DNA of 64,000 bases from a bacterium (GTDB lineage Bacteria > Desulfobacterota > Binatia > HRBIN30 > CADEER01): NCBI GenBank assembly GCA_030430165.1, contig JAUIGL010000003.1, positions 114,911 through 178,910 on the forward strand, written 5' to 3'. The translations under genes were made by a program, and so were the position numbers. Under the pieces are notes generated by a model. That model did no database searches. It was given only the letters and a program-made list of their open reading frames with translations, and was not told the origin of the DNA. Below are positions 1 through 7,953 of the stretch, piece after piece. Numbering within the stretch: the stretch's first letter is position 1; every line of letters starts with the position of its first letter.

Positions 1-1789
1 GCCCGTCGGCGTCGAACTGCGGCGTCGGAGTCGGTGTGAGTCGGCAGTTGAAGCTGCAGCAACCGTCACATCCATCCTGGCCGACCGGCTTGAAGGCAAC
101 CACCACCGGACCGATGCGATCGGTGGTCGGCGTCGGGGTGCCGGTTTGGGTCGGGGTGCCGGTCTGGGTCGGCGTCTGGGTGATGGTTGGCGTCTGCGTG
201 ATCGTCGGCGTCAGAGTGAACGTAGACGTGAAGATCGGCGTGTGCGTCGGCGTCGGGGTGCGGGTGACCGTGTTGGTGCGGGTCGGGGTGTGGGTGCGCG
301 TCGAGGTCTGGGTTCCGGTCGGGGTTCGCGTCGACGTCTGAGTCGGCGTGAAGCTCGGCGTCCAGGTCTGGGTCGGGGTGCGGGTGAAGGTTTGCGTGCG
401 CGTCGCAGTCCCGGTTCCGGTGGTCGTGCGGGTACCGGTGGGCGTACGCGTGAAGGTCGACGTGCGAGTGAACGAAGGCGTCCAGGTCGGCGTCCCGGTC
501 CAGGTGAAGGTGCGCGTCGCTGTGACCGTCGGAGTCCCGGTCCAGGTGCGGGTGCCGGTTGGCGTACGGGTCGCGGTCGAGGTGCGCGTAAACGTTCCCG
601 TCCGGGTCGCCGTCGCCGTTCCCGTATGGGTACGGGTACCCGTCGGGCTCCGGGTTATGGTCGGCGTGCGGGTGTTGGTTCCGGTGCGCGTCGGCGTCGA
701 AGTACCGGTCGACGTGCGCGTGCCGGTGGGAGTTCGGGTCCCGGTCTCGGTGCGCGTGCTGGTGCCGGTGCGAGTCACGGTCGGCGTCGCGGTGAAGGTT
801 CGCGTGCGCGACGGCGTCCAGGTGCCGGACGGAGTGCGACTCGGCGTCGCGGTGCGGGTAAACGTGTGTGTGCGCGACGGAGTCTGCGTCCAGGTCGGTG
901 TCCCGGTGCCCGTCGGGGTGCGGGTACCCGTCGGGGTTCGAGTTTGCGACGGCGTGCGGGTGTTGGTTCCGGTGCGCGTCGGCGTACCCGAACGGGTCGG
1001 CGTGCGGGTGTGCGACGGTGTCAGGGTGTTGGTTCCCGTGCGCGTCGGGGTGGCGGTGCGGCTGGGAGTCGAGGTTCGCGTCGGGGTCCCGGTGTTGGTC
1101 CCGGTGCGCGTCACCGTCGGCGTGCGAGTCACCGTCGGCGTGCGCGTCACGGTCGGCGAGTTGGTAGACGTCGCGGTCGGCCCCAGCGTCGGCGTCCGGG
1201 TTGGGGTGTTGGTCGGTCCGGCAACGGTCGGCGTGGCGGTCACGGTCGAAGTCGCCGGCGGAACGGTCGCGGTCGCGCTCGGCGTCGGGGAAGCGGTGCC
1301 GTTGCCCGTGGTCGCCTCCGGCGTCGGGGTCGGAGTCTCCGCATCGCCAGTAGCGGTCGCGCTCGAGGTCGCCGTGCTCCCCGGCGCGGGGGTGTCGGTC
1401 GCGGTACTCCCCGGCGCGGGGGTGTCGGTCGCCGAGCTGGTGGGTTCGGCCGTCTCGGTTGGAAACGCTGTTTCGGTCGGAGACGATGTCTCGGTAGGGG
1501 ACGGGGTCGCGGTCGGGGTAAACGGACCGATCGCGTCGGCGAGGATCTCGATCAGGCTATTGAGGTCTGGTGCGGAAATCGTACCGTCCTGATTGACGTC
1601 CGCCGTCGGGCACTGCGAGCCGACGAAGATGGCACCGATCAAATCACTGAGGTCGGAACCGTTCAGCTCGCCGTCGCAGTTCGTGTCCCCGGGGATCTGC
1701 CCGCCCCCCAGAGCCATGCCGGCGGTCCCCAGCACGAGCGATAGCGCAACAATCGCCCGCCGCAGCAACGCCCCCACCTCAGTTCTCAT
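1..1789 (-). CDS. Secreted dockerin-like protein with giant Thr/Pro linker (3' end outside window)
   Basis: This is an open minus-strand frame that starts at ATG 1789 and runs off the left edge, giving at least 596 codons. Residues 1 to about 30 form a signal peptide. Residues 35-47 (DTNCDGELNGSDL) and 64-76 (DVNQDGTISAPDL) are two EF-hand-like calcium loops of the dockerin type. From about residue 90 to 555 almost every codon gives Thr or Pro alternating with Arg, Asn, Ser, Val or Gly (TPTRTPT, TNTPTRT units). After the linker a short Cys-rich stretch (CDGCCSFNC) appears and a second TPTPTP run begins. I read the frame at the left edge, in the middle and at the start and found one consistent phase. 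The protein is probably exported and cell-surface or extracellular, and its functional domain lies outside the window. The Val/Gly/Arg reading frames on the opposite strand are shadows of the linker. Confidence 0.8.
   Translation of the reverse strand, partial: MRTEVGALLRRAIVALSLVLGTAGMALGGGQIPGDTNCDGELNGSDLSDLIGAIFVGSQCPTADVNQDGTISAPDLNSLIEILADAIGPFTPTATPSPTETSSPTETAFPTETAEPTSSATDTPAPGSTATDTPAPGSTATSSATATGDAETPTPTPEATTGNGTASPTPSATATVPPATSTVTATPTVAGPTNTPTRTPTLGPTATSTNSPTVTRTPTVTRTPTVTRTGTNTGTPTRTSTPSRTATPTRTGTNTLTPSHTRTPTRSGTPTRTGTNTRTPSQTRTPTGTRTPTGTGTPTWTQTPSRTHTFTRTATPSRTPSGTWTPSRTRTFTATPTVTRTGTSTRTETGTRTPTGTRTSTGTSTPTRTGTNTRTPTITRSPTGTRTHTGTATATRTGTFTRTSTATRTPTGTRTWTGTPTVTATRTFTWTGTPTWTPSFTRTSTFTRTPTGTRTTTGTGTATRTQTFTRTPTQTWTPSFTPTQTSTRTPTGTQTSTRTHTPTRTNTVTRTPTPTHTPIFTSTFTLTPTITQTPTITQTPTQTGTPTQTGTPTPTTDRIGPVVVAFKPVGQDGCDGCCSFNCRLTPTPTPQFDADG
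125..1520 (-). repeat. Degenerate tandem repeat coding for a Thr/Pro linker
   Basis: About 1.4 kb consists of degenerate 6-18 bp units. On the plus strand these read like 'gtcggcgtgcgggt'; on the minus strand they encode TPTRTPT-type units. Third positions vary while the Thr/Pro alternation is kept, which points to selection on the protein. The unit order is irregular and there are no unique spacers, so it is not a CRISPR array. Confidence 0.85.
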
Positions 1790-2043
1790 TCTGTCCCCGT
1801 CCGATACCGCGTGGCCTCTGTATGCGCGATGACCTGGCTCTTTGCAATGAGCCACCGCCCGTTCTGCACGTACTTCGGCCTGCACATCTCGATTGAGGGA
1901 TGCCGGCCGCCAACGCTTTGCTGCATGCGGGCTCACCAGGGACCGGGATGTGGCAAATGCGGGCGCAGCCGCCGCGGCAAGAAGCCAACTTTGCACTTGA
2001 TGCGAGGCCCGGGGTCGCTACCCTGAGAGAGGATTTCCGTAGC

Positions 2044-2235
2044 ATGGACGCAATTCTGCAAGCACTCGAGTGGGCCCAGCAGCACCCGCGGATCACGGTC
2101 GCCCTGGTCGCGGTGGCGATGGCGCTCTACGGCCTCGCCCAGCGCAAGCCCAAGGTGTTTCGCGAAGCGGAGCGTGACTTCGAGAGGTTGCGCGACGACC
2201 GCGGCCCCTCATACGACAAGACCCGCCCTCTCTGA
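2044..2235 (+). CDS. Small single-pass membrane protein, 63 aa
   Basis: The ATG at 2044 is preceded by an AGAGAGG stretch about 12 bases upstream. The protein has an N-terminal amphipathic stretch, one hydrophobic segment (residues about 17-31, centred on TVALVAVAMALYGL) and a basic then acidic tail rich in Arg, Glu and Asp. I do not recognise a family. The frame is open further upstream, to 1900, but that extension has no hydrophobic or family features and a poor start. It stands alone between the divergent secreted-protein gene and the DprA-like gene. It could be a membrane anchor or a stress micro-protein; no function can be assigned. Confidence 0.55.
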   Translation: MDAILQALEWAQQHPRITVALVAVAMALYGLAQRKPKVFREAERDFERLRDDRGPSYDKTRPL

Positions 2236-2289
2236 CAGCCTGCGACGCGCCCCCCTCGCGTCGAATTGCCAGGGCCGTTGATATACTAT

Positions 2290-2314
2290 ACAGATATCAA
2301 TCGGTGATATCTGT
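2290..2314. promoter_or_regulatory. Perfect 9-bp inverted repeat over a start codon
   Basis: ACAGATATC (2290-2298) and GATATCTGT (2306-2314) are exact reverse complements separated by 7 bases. The GTG start of the DprA-like gene (2304-2306) lies inside this palindrome. An A/T-rich stretch (gatatactata) sits directly upstream in an otherwise G+C-rich sequence and could be a promoter. The arrangement fits a repressor operator or a translational hairpin at the start codon. This is inference from symmetry only. Confidence 0.5.
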
Positions 2315-3200
2315 CGATGACCTAATCGCCCTGCGGGAGTTGCCGGGCGTCGGCGAGCGAACCGCCGCGCGGCTGATCGAAGGACAACTGTCGGGCGGTC
2401 CCACCCTGCGTGAGATCCTCGCCGCCCCCGCCGCCGAGCTGCGGCGGCACCGTCTGGCCGAAACCGCGATCGCGCGGCTGCACGACAGCCGGCGGCAGCA
2501 CTACGACCGTTGCCGCGGTTTGATCGCGGAGCTGGCGCGCGCCGGCGGATTGGCGATGGCGGTCGACGACGCGCTCTTTCCAGAGCGCCTCGGGGCTCTC
2601 GAGCATCCGCCGCCGCTGCTCTTCCTCGCAGGCAACTCGGCCCTCCTCCGCCAGCCGATGGTCTCGGTGCTCCTGTCACGGACCATCGAACGACACACTC
2701 TTGGTGGCTTGCAGTGGATCGCGCGCAACGCTGCCGCCGCAGGATGCGCCCTGGTGACGGGCGGGATGAAGTCGTCGCACCGGCTGGCGGCAATCGCCGG
2801 CCGCGCGCTCGGCTGCCGCCGAATCGTAGTGCTCGACCGCGGACTGCTGAGCGCTTTCGCCGGCGACCCCACACGCGACCCCTTCGGCTGCGGCCCGAGG
2901 AAGGCGAGATTGGATCGGCGACGCACGCTCATCCTCTCTCCGTTTCGCCCGCACGACCACGCTACGGCGGGACACGGCCGGCGCCGCGATCAGCTGATCG
3001 AAGCGCTCGGCGAAGTCGTCTTCGTGCCGTCGCTCCGACCGGGCGGGGAAGTCGAGCGGCTCTGCCTGCACTCGCTCCGCCACGGCAAACCGGTTCTCAC
3101 CTGGGTCACCGAAACGCCGAGCCTGCGCCGCGCCGGCGCCCGGCGGGTCGACGACGACGTCCTCCGGGCGGGCATCGGCGGCCTCCTGCAGTGCGATTGA
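2304..3200 (+). CDS. DprA/Smf-like DNA-processing protein
   Basis: This 298-residue protein has an N-terminal helix-hairpin-helix-like motif (LRELPGVGERTAARLIEG, residues about 10-27). A Rossmann-type DprA core follows, with PPLLFLAGN near 103, LVTGGMKSSHRLAAIAG near 152 and the strand-turn RIVVLDRGLL near 172. DprA proteins bind single-stranded DNA and load RecA during natural transformation. This copy is divergent: the usual 'SRG..GID..AH' loop is changed, the tail is Arg-rich, and no clear C-terminal winged helix is seen. The start is GTG inside a palindrome, and no good ATG alternative exists. It may be a specialised or defence-linked DprA relative rather than the competence protein. Confidence 0.65.
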   Translation: MISVDDLIALRELPGVGERTAARLIEGQLSGGPTLREILAAPAAELRRHRLAETAIARLHDSRRQHYDRCRGLIAELARAGGLAMAVDDALFPERLGALEHPPPLLFLAGNSALLRQPMVSVLLSRTIERHTLGGLQWIARNAAAAGCALVTGGMKSSHRLAAIAGRALGCRRIVVLDRGLLSAFAGDPTRDPFGCGPRKARLDRRRTLILSPFRPHDHATAGHGRRRDQLIEALGEVVFVPSLRPGGEVERLCLHSLRHGKPVLTWVTETPSLRRAGARRVDDDVLRAGIGGLLQCD

Positions 3201-3219
3201 GACCGGCGAAGCGCGCCGG

Positions 3220-4503
3220 CTACGATCGACCGTCGACGGCCGCAGCGCGCAGCCGCACGACCGGCACGCCGCCTTCGTCCGCAGCTGCCGACGAGGCGAC
3301 CGGGTCGCGCCCGTCGCCGAGCTCGAAGACACTGATCTCGCGCGGCGTAAACAGCCGGATTCTCTGCCCGGTCACGCCCAACCCGCAATTGACATAGAGC
3401 AACGAGTCGCCTTGGCGAAACGCGCCGCGGTCGAACCTGGTCATCAACTGCGCCGGGTTCCTCCAGCGACCGCCGAACCAGGGCATGCCCAGCTGTCCGC
3501 CGTGCGTGTGCCCCGACAAGGTCAGCTCCACCCCTGCGGCGGCAGCCTGGTGGAAGATGTCGGGACGGTGCACCAACAGAACTCGGGCAACTCCCGGTGG
3601 CGCTCCCTCGAGCAAGTCGGTCAGCGACTGGTGGCTGCGATAGCCGCGCGCCCAGTCGATCCCGCGGTCGTCGAGACCGATCACGTGCAGGCTCTGCTCG
3701 GCCAACTCCAAGGTCCACGAGGAATCGCGCAGAACCACGATTCCCTGCTCCTCGAGAGCCGCGGCCACCCGGTCGGCGCCGGCGTAGTGGTCGTGGTTGC
3801 CGAGGATGGCGACCACCCCGTGCCGCGCGTTCAAGCGACCGAGCAGGGGGAAGAATCGGTCGATGTCGGCGTGCGGACCGTCGGCGATGTCGCCGGTCAA
3901 ACAGATCAGGTCGGGGCGGTGTCGGTTGACCCGCGCGACGAAGTCTTCGAGCTGCGCGTAGCCCAGGTTCTGGCCGACGTGGATGTCGCTCAATTGGACG
4001 ATCCGGAAACGCCCCTGCCACCCGCGCAGCGGAACCGCGACCTGATTGGTCGACAGCTGCCGCTGCCCCACCGTGTAGCCGAAGAGCAAGGTGGCGGCGA
4101 TCGCCGCCACCCCCGCCAACCCCCAGTAGCCGAGGACGACCGCCAGCGCGGACCCCGCAGTCGGATCGACCAGGCCGATCAGTGCGCCGAGCACCGCGAA
4201 CAAAATCGCACTCAGCCCGAGGAATGCGCCGCAGATCAGGGCACCGAGGGCGACCGCCGTGTAGCGTCGCAGCCAGCGCGTCGGGGCGCGGCGGGGTCCG
4301 GCAACGACGAACCGGTTGAAGCCGTAGACCAGGGACACCCCCGCGAGGTGGCCCCACCAAGGGATTCTCAGGCCGCCTGCCACCCCGGCGACCCAGGCCG
4401 GAACCGCCCATATACCGGCGCTGCTCGCGATCACCAGCAGATGAAAAAAGTGGCGGAAGAACCAGTTGCGGAACTCGCTCGAAATCGAGGCTGCTCTGCC
4501 CAT
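3220..4503 (-). CDS. Membrane-anchored metallophosphoesterase (YkuE-like)
   Basis: The 427-residue protein has about four hydrophobic segments in residues 20-145, followed by a calcineurin-like phosphoesterase domain. All metal-binding blocks are present: LSDIHVG (171-177), TGDIADG (203-209), GNHDH (235-239), LVHRPD (310-315) and SGHTHGGQ (330-337). The family includes YkuE and LpxG-type enzymes that act on phospholipids or UDP-diacylglucosamine at the membrane; the substrate here is unknown. I chose the ATG at 4503 because the longer frame runs into the NUDIX gene and lacks family sequence. It lies 29 bases after that gene and is probably co-transcribed with it. Confidence 0.85.
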   Translation of the reverse strand: MGRAASISSEFRNWFFRHFFHLLVIASSAGIWAVPAWVAGVAGGLRIPWWGHLAGVSLVYGFNRFVVAGPRRAPTRWLRRYTAVALGALICGAFLGLSAILFAVLGALIGLVDPTAGSALAVVLGYWGLAGVAAIAATLLFGYTVGQRQLSTNQVAVPLRGWQGRFRIVQLSDIHVGQNLGYAQLEDFVARVNRHRPDLICLTGDIADGPHADIDRFFPLLGRLNARHGVVAILGNHDHYAGADRVAAALEEQGIVVLRDSSWTLELAEQSLHVIGLDDRGIDWARGYRSHQSLTDLLEGAPPGVARVLLVHRPDIFHQAAAAGVELTLSGHTHGGQLGMPWFGGRWRNPAQLMTRFDRGAFRQGDSLLYVNCGLGVTGQRIRLFTPREISVFELGDGRDPVASSAAADEGGVPVVRLRAAAVDGRS

Positions 4504-4532
4504 CCGATCCCCGACGCTAGCCGATCCGTGCG

Positions 4533-5048
4533 TCAAAACAATCCGGAAAGGTCGGACTGCAGGAAGTCGTCGATGATTCCCAGGGACAGCCCCCACACGA
4601 CCTCTCCGGCGACACGCACCGACGGCACCTGCACGGGGCGCCCCTGGTAGGTCCATTCGTAGGGCTGGCGCCGGGTCGGGTCGCGGAAGCAGCTCAACGG
4701 AGCATCGATGATGCGGTCGACCTCCCGCTCTTCGGGCGAGAACTCGTAGGGGTGCGGAATCTGCGCAACGAACGCACTCACCACCAGGTCCGTGCTGTAG
4801 GTCGAACGGTCCGGCAAGGCGCCGAGCACCTCGATGTGATCGGTGGCCAACCCGACTTCTTCGAAGCTCTCGCGCAGCGCGGTGTCGAGCAGGCTGTCGT
4901 CGTGCTCGCTCTCGAAGCGCCCCCCGGGGAAGGCCATCTGTCCGGCGTGCGACCCCCAGTCGGGACGGCGGATCATCGTCATTACCGGCCCCAACCCGGG
5001 AACGATTCGCAACGGCACCAGAACCGCGGCTCGTTGCTTCTCTCTCAT
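4533..5048 (-). CDS. NUDIX hydrolase, CoA pyrophosphatase type (NudL-like)
   Basis: This 171-residue protein has a complete NUDIX box (GG then R..E followed by REXXEEVGL, residues about 42-66). Directly before it is the family-specific block SHAGQMAFPGG, and after it is LPDRSTYSTDLVVSAFVA. These mark the NudL/YeaB group, which cleaves CoA and its derivatives to phosphopantetheine and adenosine 3',5'-bisphosphate using Mg or Mn. The length is normal for the family. Its start overlaps the stop of the upstream TrpC-like gene by four bases (ATGA), so the two are translationally coupled. Confidence 0.85.
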   Translation of the reverse strand: MREKQRAAVLVPLRIVPGLGPVMTMIRRPDWGSHAGQMAFPGGRFESEHDDSLLDTALRESFEEVGLATDHIEVLGALPDRSTYSTDLVVSAFVAQIPHPYEFSPEEREVDRIIDAPLSCFRDPTRRQPYEWTYQGRPVQVPSVRVAGEVVWGLSLGIIDDFLQSDLSGLF

Positions 5049-5791
5049 CCGAGGAGCTCCGCTATCACAGCCTGCGGCTCATCGGAGTCGAGGAGCAAGT
5101 CGCCGACGACGACCGCATCGACGTGACCGCTCAGACGCCTCGCCTCGGCCACCGAACGGATCTCGGCGAGCGCCACCACGACCACATGCCGAGCTACTCG
5201 GTCCGCCAGCCGCACTGTCCGTTCGACGTCGACGAAACCGTCCTCGCCGGCGCAGTCCACACCGATGACGTTCGGCGCCTGTATCGGAGCCACCTCGAGG
5301 TCGCCTTCGTCGCCGACCTCGAGCAAAGGAGTCATGTGCAGGGACACGGCGATGTCGGCGAGTCGTTCGATCGTGGCGGCGTCGAGCTCGGAGACCGGGA
5401 TCCTCACCGCGTCCGCACCCGCCCGCCTGCCGAGATAGAGCTGCGCTTCAGCGACGAACAAATCGTCGCACAGCACCGGCGCCGTCACCGCTCTGGTGAT
5501 CGCGTCGAGATCGGTGATCGCGCCGCCGTGGTGCGCAGCCGGGCAGATCGCGAGCGCCCCGACGTCGGTCTCGTCCAGCTCTCCCGCCAGAGCTTGCAGG
5601 TCGCGATCTGGCCATTGGCCCCCGGTCAGCGGATCGGCGCGCTTGAGCCGCGCGACCACTCCGAGCTCGGTGCGCTGCGAAGCGATGAACTGCGCGAAGT
5701 CGCGGCGGCTAGGAACGATGTCGTTGGTGGCGACCTCGCCCAAGCTCGACACTTGCGACCTCTTTTCCTGCAACCACGCGTGGCGAGTCAT
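5045..5791 (-). CDS. Degenerate indole-3-glycerol-phosphate-synthase-like barrel protein
   Basis: The 248 residues follow the order of TrpC, with an N-terminal SRRDFAQFI-like helix and then a TIM barrel, but active-site positions seen in the normal TrpC at 28149-28925 are changed. The Lys of LLRKDF is replaced (VLCDDLF), the NNRNL loop reads VDCAGED, and the VAESGI strand reads VALAEI. The Glu of the VEVH strand is kept (LLEVGD). It is therefore unlikely to make indole-glycerol phosphate and may have a ligand-binding or new role. It precedes the NUDIX gene with a four-base overlap. Its start codon is only 11 bases from the divergent thiI start, so one of the two starts may be further in; GTG at residue 14 is an option here. 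Confidence 0.65.
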   Translation of the reverse strand: MTRHAWLQEKRSQVSSLGEVATNDIVPSRRDFAQFIASQRTELGVVARLKRADPLTGGQWPDRDLQALAGELDETDVGALAICPAAHHGGAITDLDAITRAVTAPVLCDDLFVAEAQLYLGRRAGADAVRIPVSELDAATIERLADIAVSLHMTPLLEVGDEGDLEVAPIQAPNVIGVDCAGEDGFVDVERTVRLADRVARHVVVVALAEIRSVAEARRLSGHVDAVVVGDLLLDSDEPQAVIAELLG

Positions 5792-5802
5792 CGGAGTCTT
5801 CC

Positions 5803-7053
5803 ATGGCTACCAGCACCGACTTGCCGGTTCCAGACGACACTCTTATGGTTGCTGCCATGGCGATGAACCGGGTGGTGGTACGGTACCACGAAGTGGCCCT
5901 GAAAGGGGGCAACCGCACCACCCTGGTGGCCGGGCTGACGCGCAACATCATGCGCGCGCTCGAGGGAACCGGAGTCGACCACGCGCACCGCGCCCCCGGG
6001 CGCATCATTCTCCACCTGCCCTCCCCCGAGGTATGGCCGCAGGTCCGCGAGCGACTGAAACACGTGTTCGGAATTGCCAACTTTCTCCTCTGCGAACGCA
6101 GCCGCGGCCCCCTCGAGCAGGTCACCGAACGAATCACCGAACGGGTCGGCAACCTCGATTTCGATTCCTTTGCGGTTCGCACCAAGCGCTGCGACAAGAC
6201 CTTTCCGGTCCCCTCCCCCGAGGTTTCCGCCACCATCGGCGCCAGCGTCCAGGCGCGCACCGGGCGTCCGGTGTCGCTGACCGCACCGCAGCTCGAGATC
6301 CATGTAGAGATCCTCCCCAAAGAGCTCCTCTACTCGCTGGAGAAGGTCCCTGGCGCCGGCGGCATGCCGACTGCCAGCGGCGGCACGGTGTTGGTGCTCC
6401 TGTCGGGCGGCATCGACTCTCCGGTCGCCGCGCACCGGATGATGAGACGCGGCTGCTCCTGTGAGTTCGTGCACTTCCACGGCGCCCCGTTCCAAGGGCG
6501 GGCTAGCGCCGAGAAGGCGGAAGAGCTGACCCGCATCCTTTCTCTCTGGCAACCGGACTCGCGCCTGCACCTGGTTTCTTTCGGCGAGATCCAGCGAGCG
6601 ATCGTCGCCCGCGCACCCAAGCGAGCGCGGGTCGTTCTCTACCGCCGCATGATGGCCCGCATCGCCGAGCAGCTGGCCGCGAGGACGGGCGCCGGCGCCC
6701 TGTGTACCGGCGACAGCTTGGGACAGGTCGCCTCGCAAACTCTGCCCAATCTCGCCACCGTCGACGAGAGCATCGACCTGCCGATCCTGCGCCCGCTGAT
6801 CGCGATGGACAAGGAAGAGATCACCGCGCAAGCGAGGGCGATCGGGACCTACGAGACGTCGATTCTGCCGGAAGAGGACTGCTGCAGCTTGTTCGTGCCG
6901 AAGCACCCCTCGACATCGATGACGATCGGCGCGGCACGCGCCGCCGAAGCCGACCTCGACATCGCCGGGCTGGTCGAGCGCTCGCGCGATCACATCGAGG
7001 TGCTCGACGCCGTGCCGCCGGCGATCACGACTCTCGAGGCGGCGCCGGGTTGA
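5803..7053 (+). CDS. thiI: tRNA 4-thiouridine synthetase ThiI (no rhodanese domain)
   Basis: The 416-residue protein matches ThiI. It has an N-terminal ferredoxin-like region with RYHEVALKGGN (27-37), a THUMP domain to about 170, a PP-loop SGGIDS (201-206) for adenylation, and EEDCCSLFVPKHP near 362. ThiI uses persulfide sulfur for s4U8 in tRNA and sometimes for thiamine. The C-terminal rhodanese domain of the enterobacterial form is absent, which is usual outside that group. The ATG at 5803 has a CGGAG seven bases upstream. The family, however, normally begins near residue 21, so 5857 or 5863 are possible starts. The 3' end overlaps the convergent SDR gene by 29 bases. Confidence 0.9.
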   Translation: MATSTDLPVPDDTLMVAAMAMNRVVVRYHEVALKGGNRTTLVAGLTRNIMRALEGTGVDHAHRAPGRIILHLPSPEVWPQVRERLKHVFGIANFLLCERSRGPLEQVTERITERVGNLDFDSFAVRTKRCDKTFPVPSPEVSATIGASVQARTGRPVSLTAPQLEIHVEILPKELLYSLEKVPGAGGMPTASGGTVLVLLSGGIDSPVAAHRMMRRGCSCEFVHFHGAPFQGRASAEKAEELTRILSLWQPDSRLHLVSFGEIQRAIVARAPKRARVVLYRRMMARIAEQLAARTGAGALCTGDSLGQVASQTLPNLATVDESIDLPILRPLIAMDKEEITAQARAIGTYETSILPEEDCCSLFVPKHPSTSMTIGAARAAEADLDIAGLVERSRDHIEVLDAVPPAITTLEAAPG

Positions 7054-7942
7054 TCAGGTCGAGAGCGAACGTCGACGGGAACAACGCCGCGATTTCCTCG
7101 GCGCGCCACCGGGTCGGCTTGGTCAGAGTCCGCGCCGGAGCCGGATCGTTCAGCAACGACACCACCCCACCCCACACCGCGAAGGTCTGGCCGTTGATTC
7201 CGGACGCGGCATCGGTCGCCAGATAGGTGACGAACGGCGCCACGTCGTCCGCATCGAAGCTCGACAGGGCACCGGCCGGCGAGCCAATGACTCCCGGCGG
7301 CTGCCGCGGCGCCGCATCGCCGGCCGCGTACTCCTCCGCCATCCGGGTGACCGCGGCCGGCGCCACCGCGTTCACCGTGATCGAATACTTGCCGAGCTCG
7401 CGGGACACCACGCGGGTCAAGCCGACGACACCGTCCTTCGCCGCCGCATAGCTCGCCTGCCCGGAGTTGCCGTAGAGCCCCGAAGTCGAGGTGATGTTGA
7501 CGATGCGCCCGGAGCGCTGTCGTCGCATCCGCCCCGCGGCGTGGCGCGTGCAATTGAACGTCCCCTTGAGGTGAACCGCGACGACGCTATCGAACTCCTC
7601 TTGCGGCACGTTGAAGATCATATGATCGCGCAGGATACCGGCATTGTTGACCAGAATGTCGAGGCTGCCGAGCTCTGCGACGGCGCGGTCGACCATCGCC
7701 TCGCACGCCGCGAAATCCCTCACGTCGGAGTAATCGGCGAGCGCCCGCCCTCCGGCCTGCTCGATCTCCGCCGCAGTCGAGTCGGCCGCCGAAGGGTCGG
7801 CGCCCGCGCCATCGACGGCACTACCGAGGTCGTTGACCAACACCGCGGCACCGTGCGCCGCCAAGCAGCGAGCGATCGCCCGACCGATGCCGCGGCCGCC
7901 TCCGGTCACCAGCGCAACTTTTCCGTCCAGCTGATTCGACAT
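7025..7942 (-). CDS. Short-chain dehydrogenase/reductase
   Basis: This 305-residue classical SDR has TGGGRGIG near residue 12, NNAGIL near 98, NITSTSG carrying the catalytic Ser, and YAAAKDG with the Tyr-Lys pair. The C-terminal 60 residues extend beyond a minimal SDR. The sequence NDLGS...DG after the first Rossmann unit resembles the dehydrogenase part of peroxisomal multifunctional enzyme type 2, suggesting a hydroxyacyl-CoA or steroid substrate. It is about half identical by eye to the next gene upstream, and the two probably form one operon (11 bases between them). The start ATG follows directly after the upstream stop region. Confidence 0.8.
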   Translation of the reverse strand: MSNQLDGKVALVTGGGRGIGRAIARCLAAHGAAVLVNDLGSAVDGAGADPSAADSTAAEIEQAGGRALADYSDVRDFAACEAMVDRAVAELGSLDILVNNAGILRDHMIFNVPQEEFDSVVAVHLKGTFNCTRHAAGRMRRQRSGRIVNITSTSGLYGNSGQASYAAAKDGVVGLTRVVSRELGKYSITVNAVAPAAVTRMAEEYAAGDAAPRQPPGVIGSPAGALSSFDADDVAPFVTYLATDAASGINGQTFAVWGGVVSLLNDPAPARTLTKPTRWRAEEIAALFPSTFALDLINPAPPRES

Positions 7943-7953
7943 GATTTTCGTAC

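Noticed and set aside
1..1520. CRISPR-like repetitive array
   Set aside because: Units are degenerate, of irregular length, without unique spacers, and keep a protein reading frame.
36..1744. Long plus-strand open frames made of Val, Gly and Arg
   Set aside because: They are the complement of the Thr/Pro linker. The minus frame has signal peptide and EF-hand motifs and stays in one phase; the plus frames have no domain or ribosome site.
7025..7053. Frameshift at the end of thiI
   Set aside because: The 29-base convergent overlap leaves both frames with family-consistent C-termini, so no error needs to be assumed.
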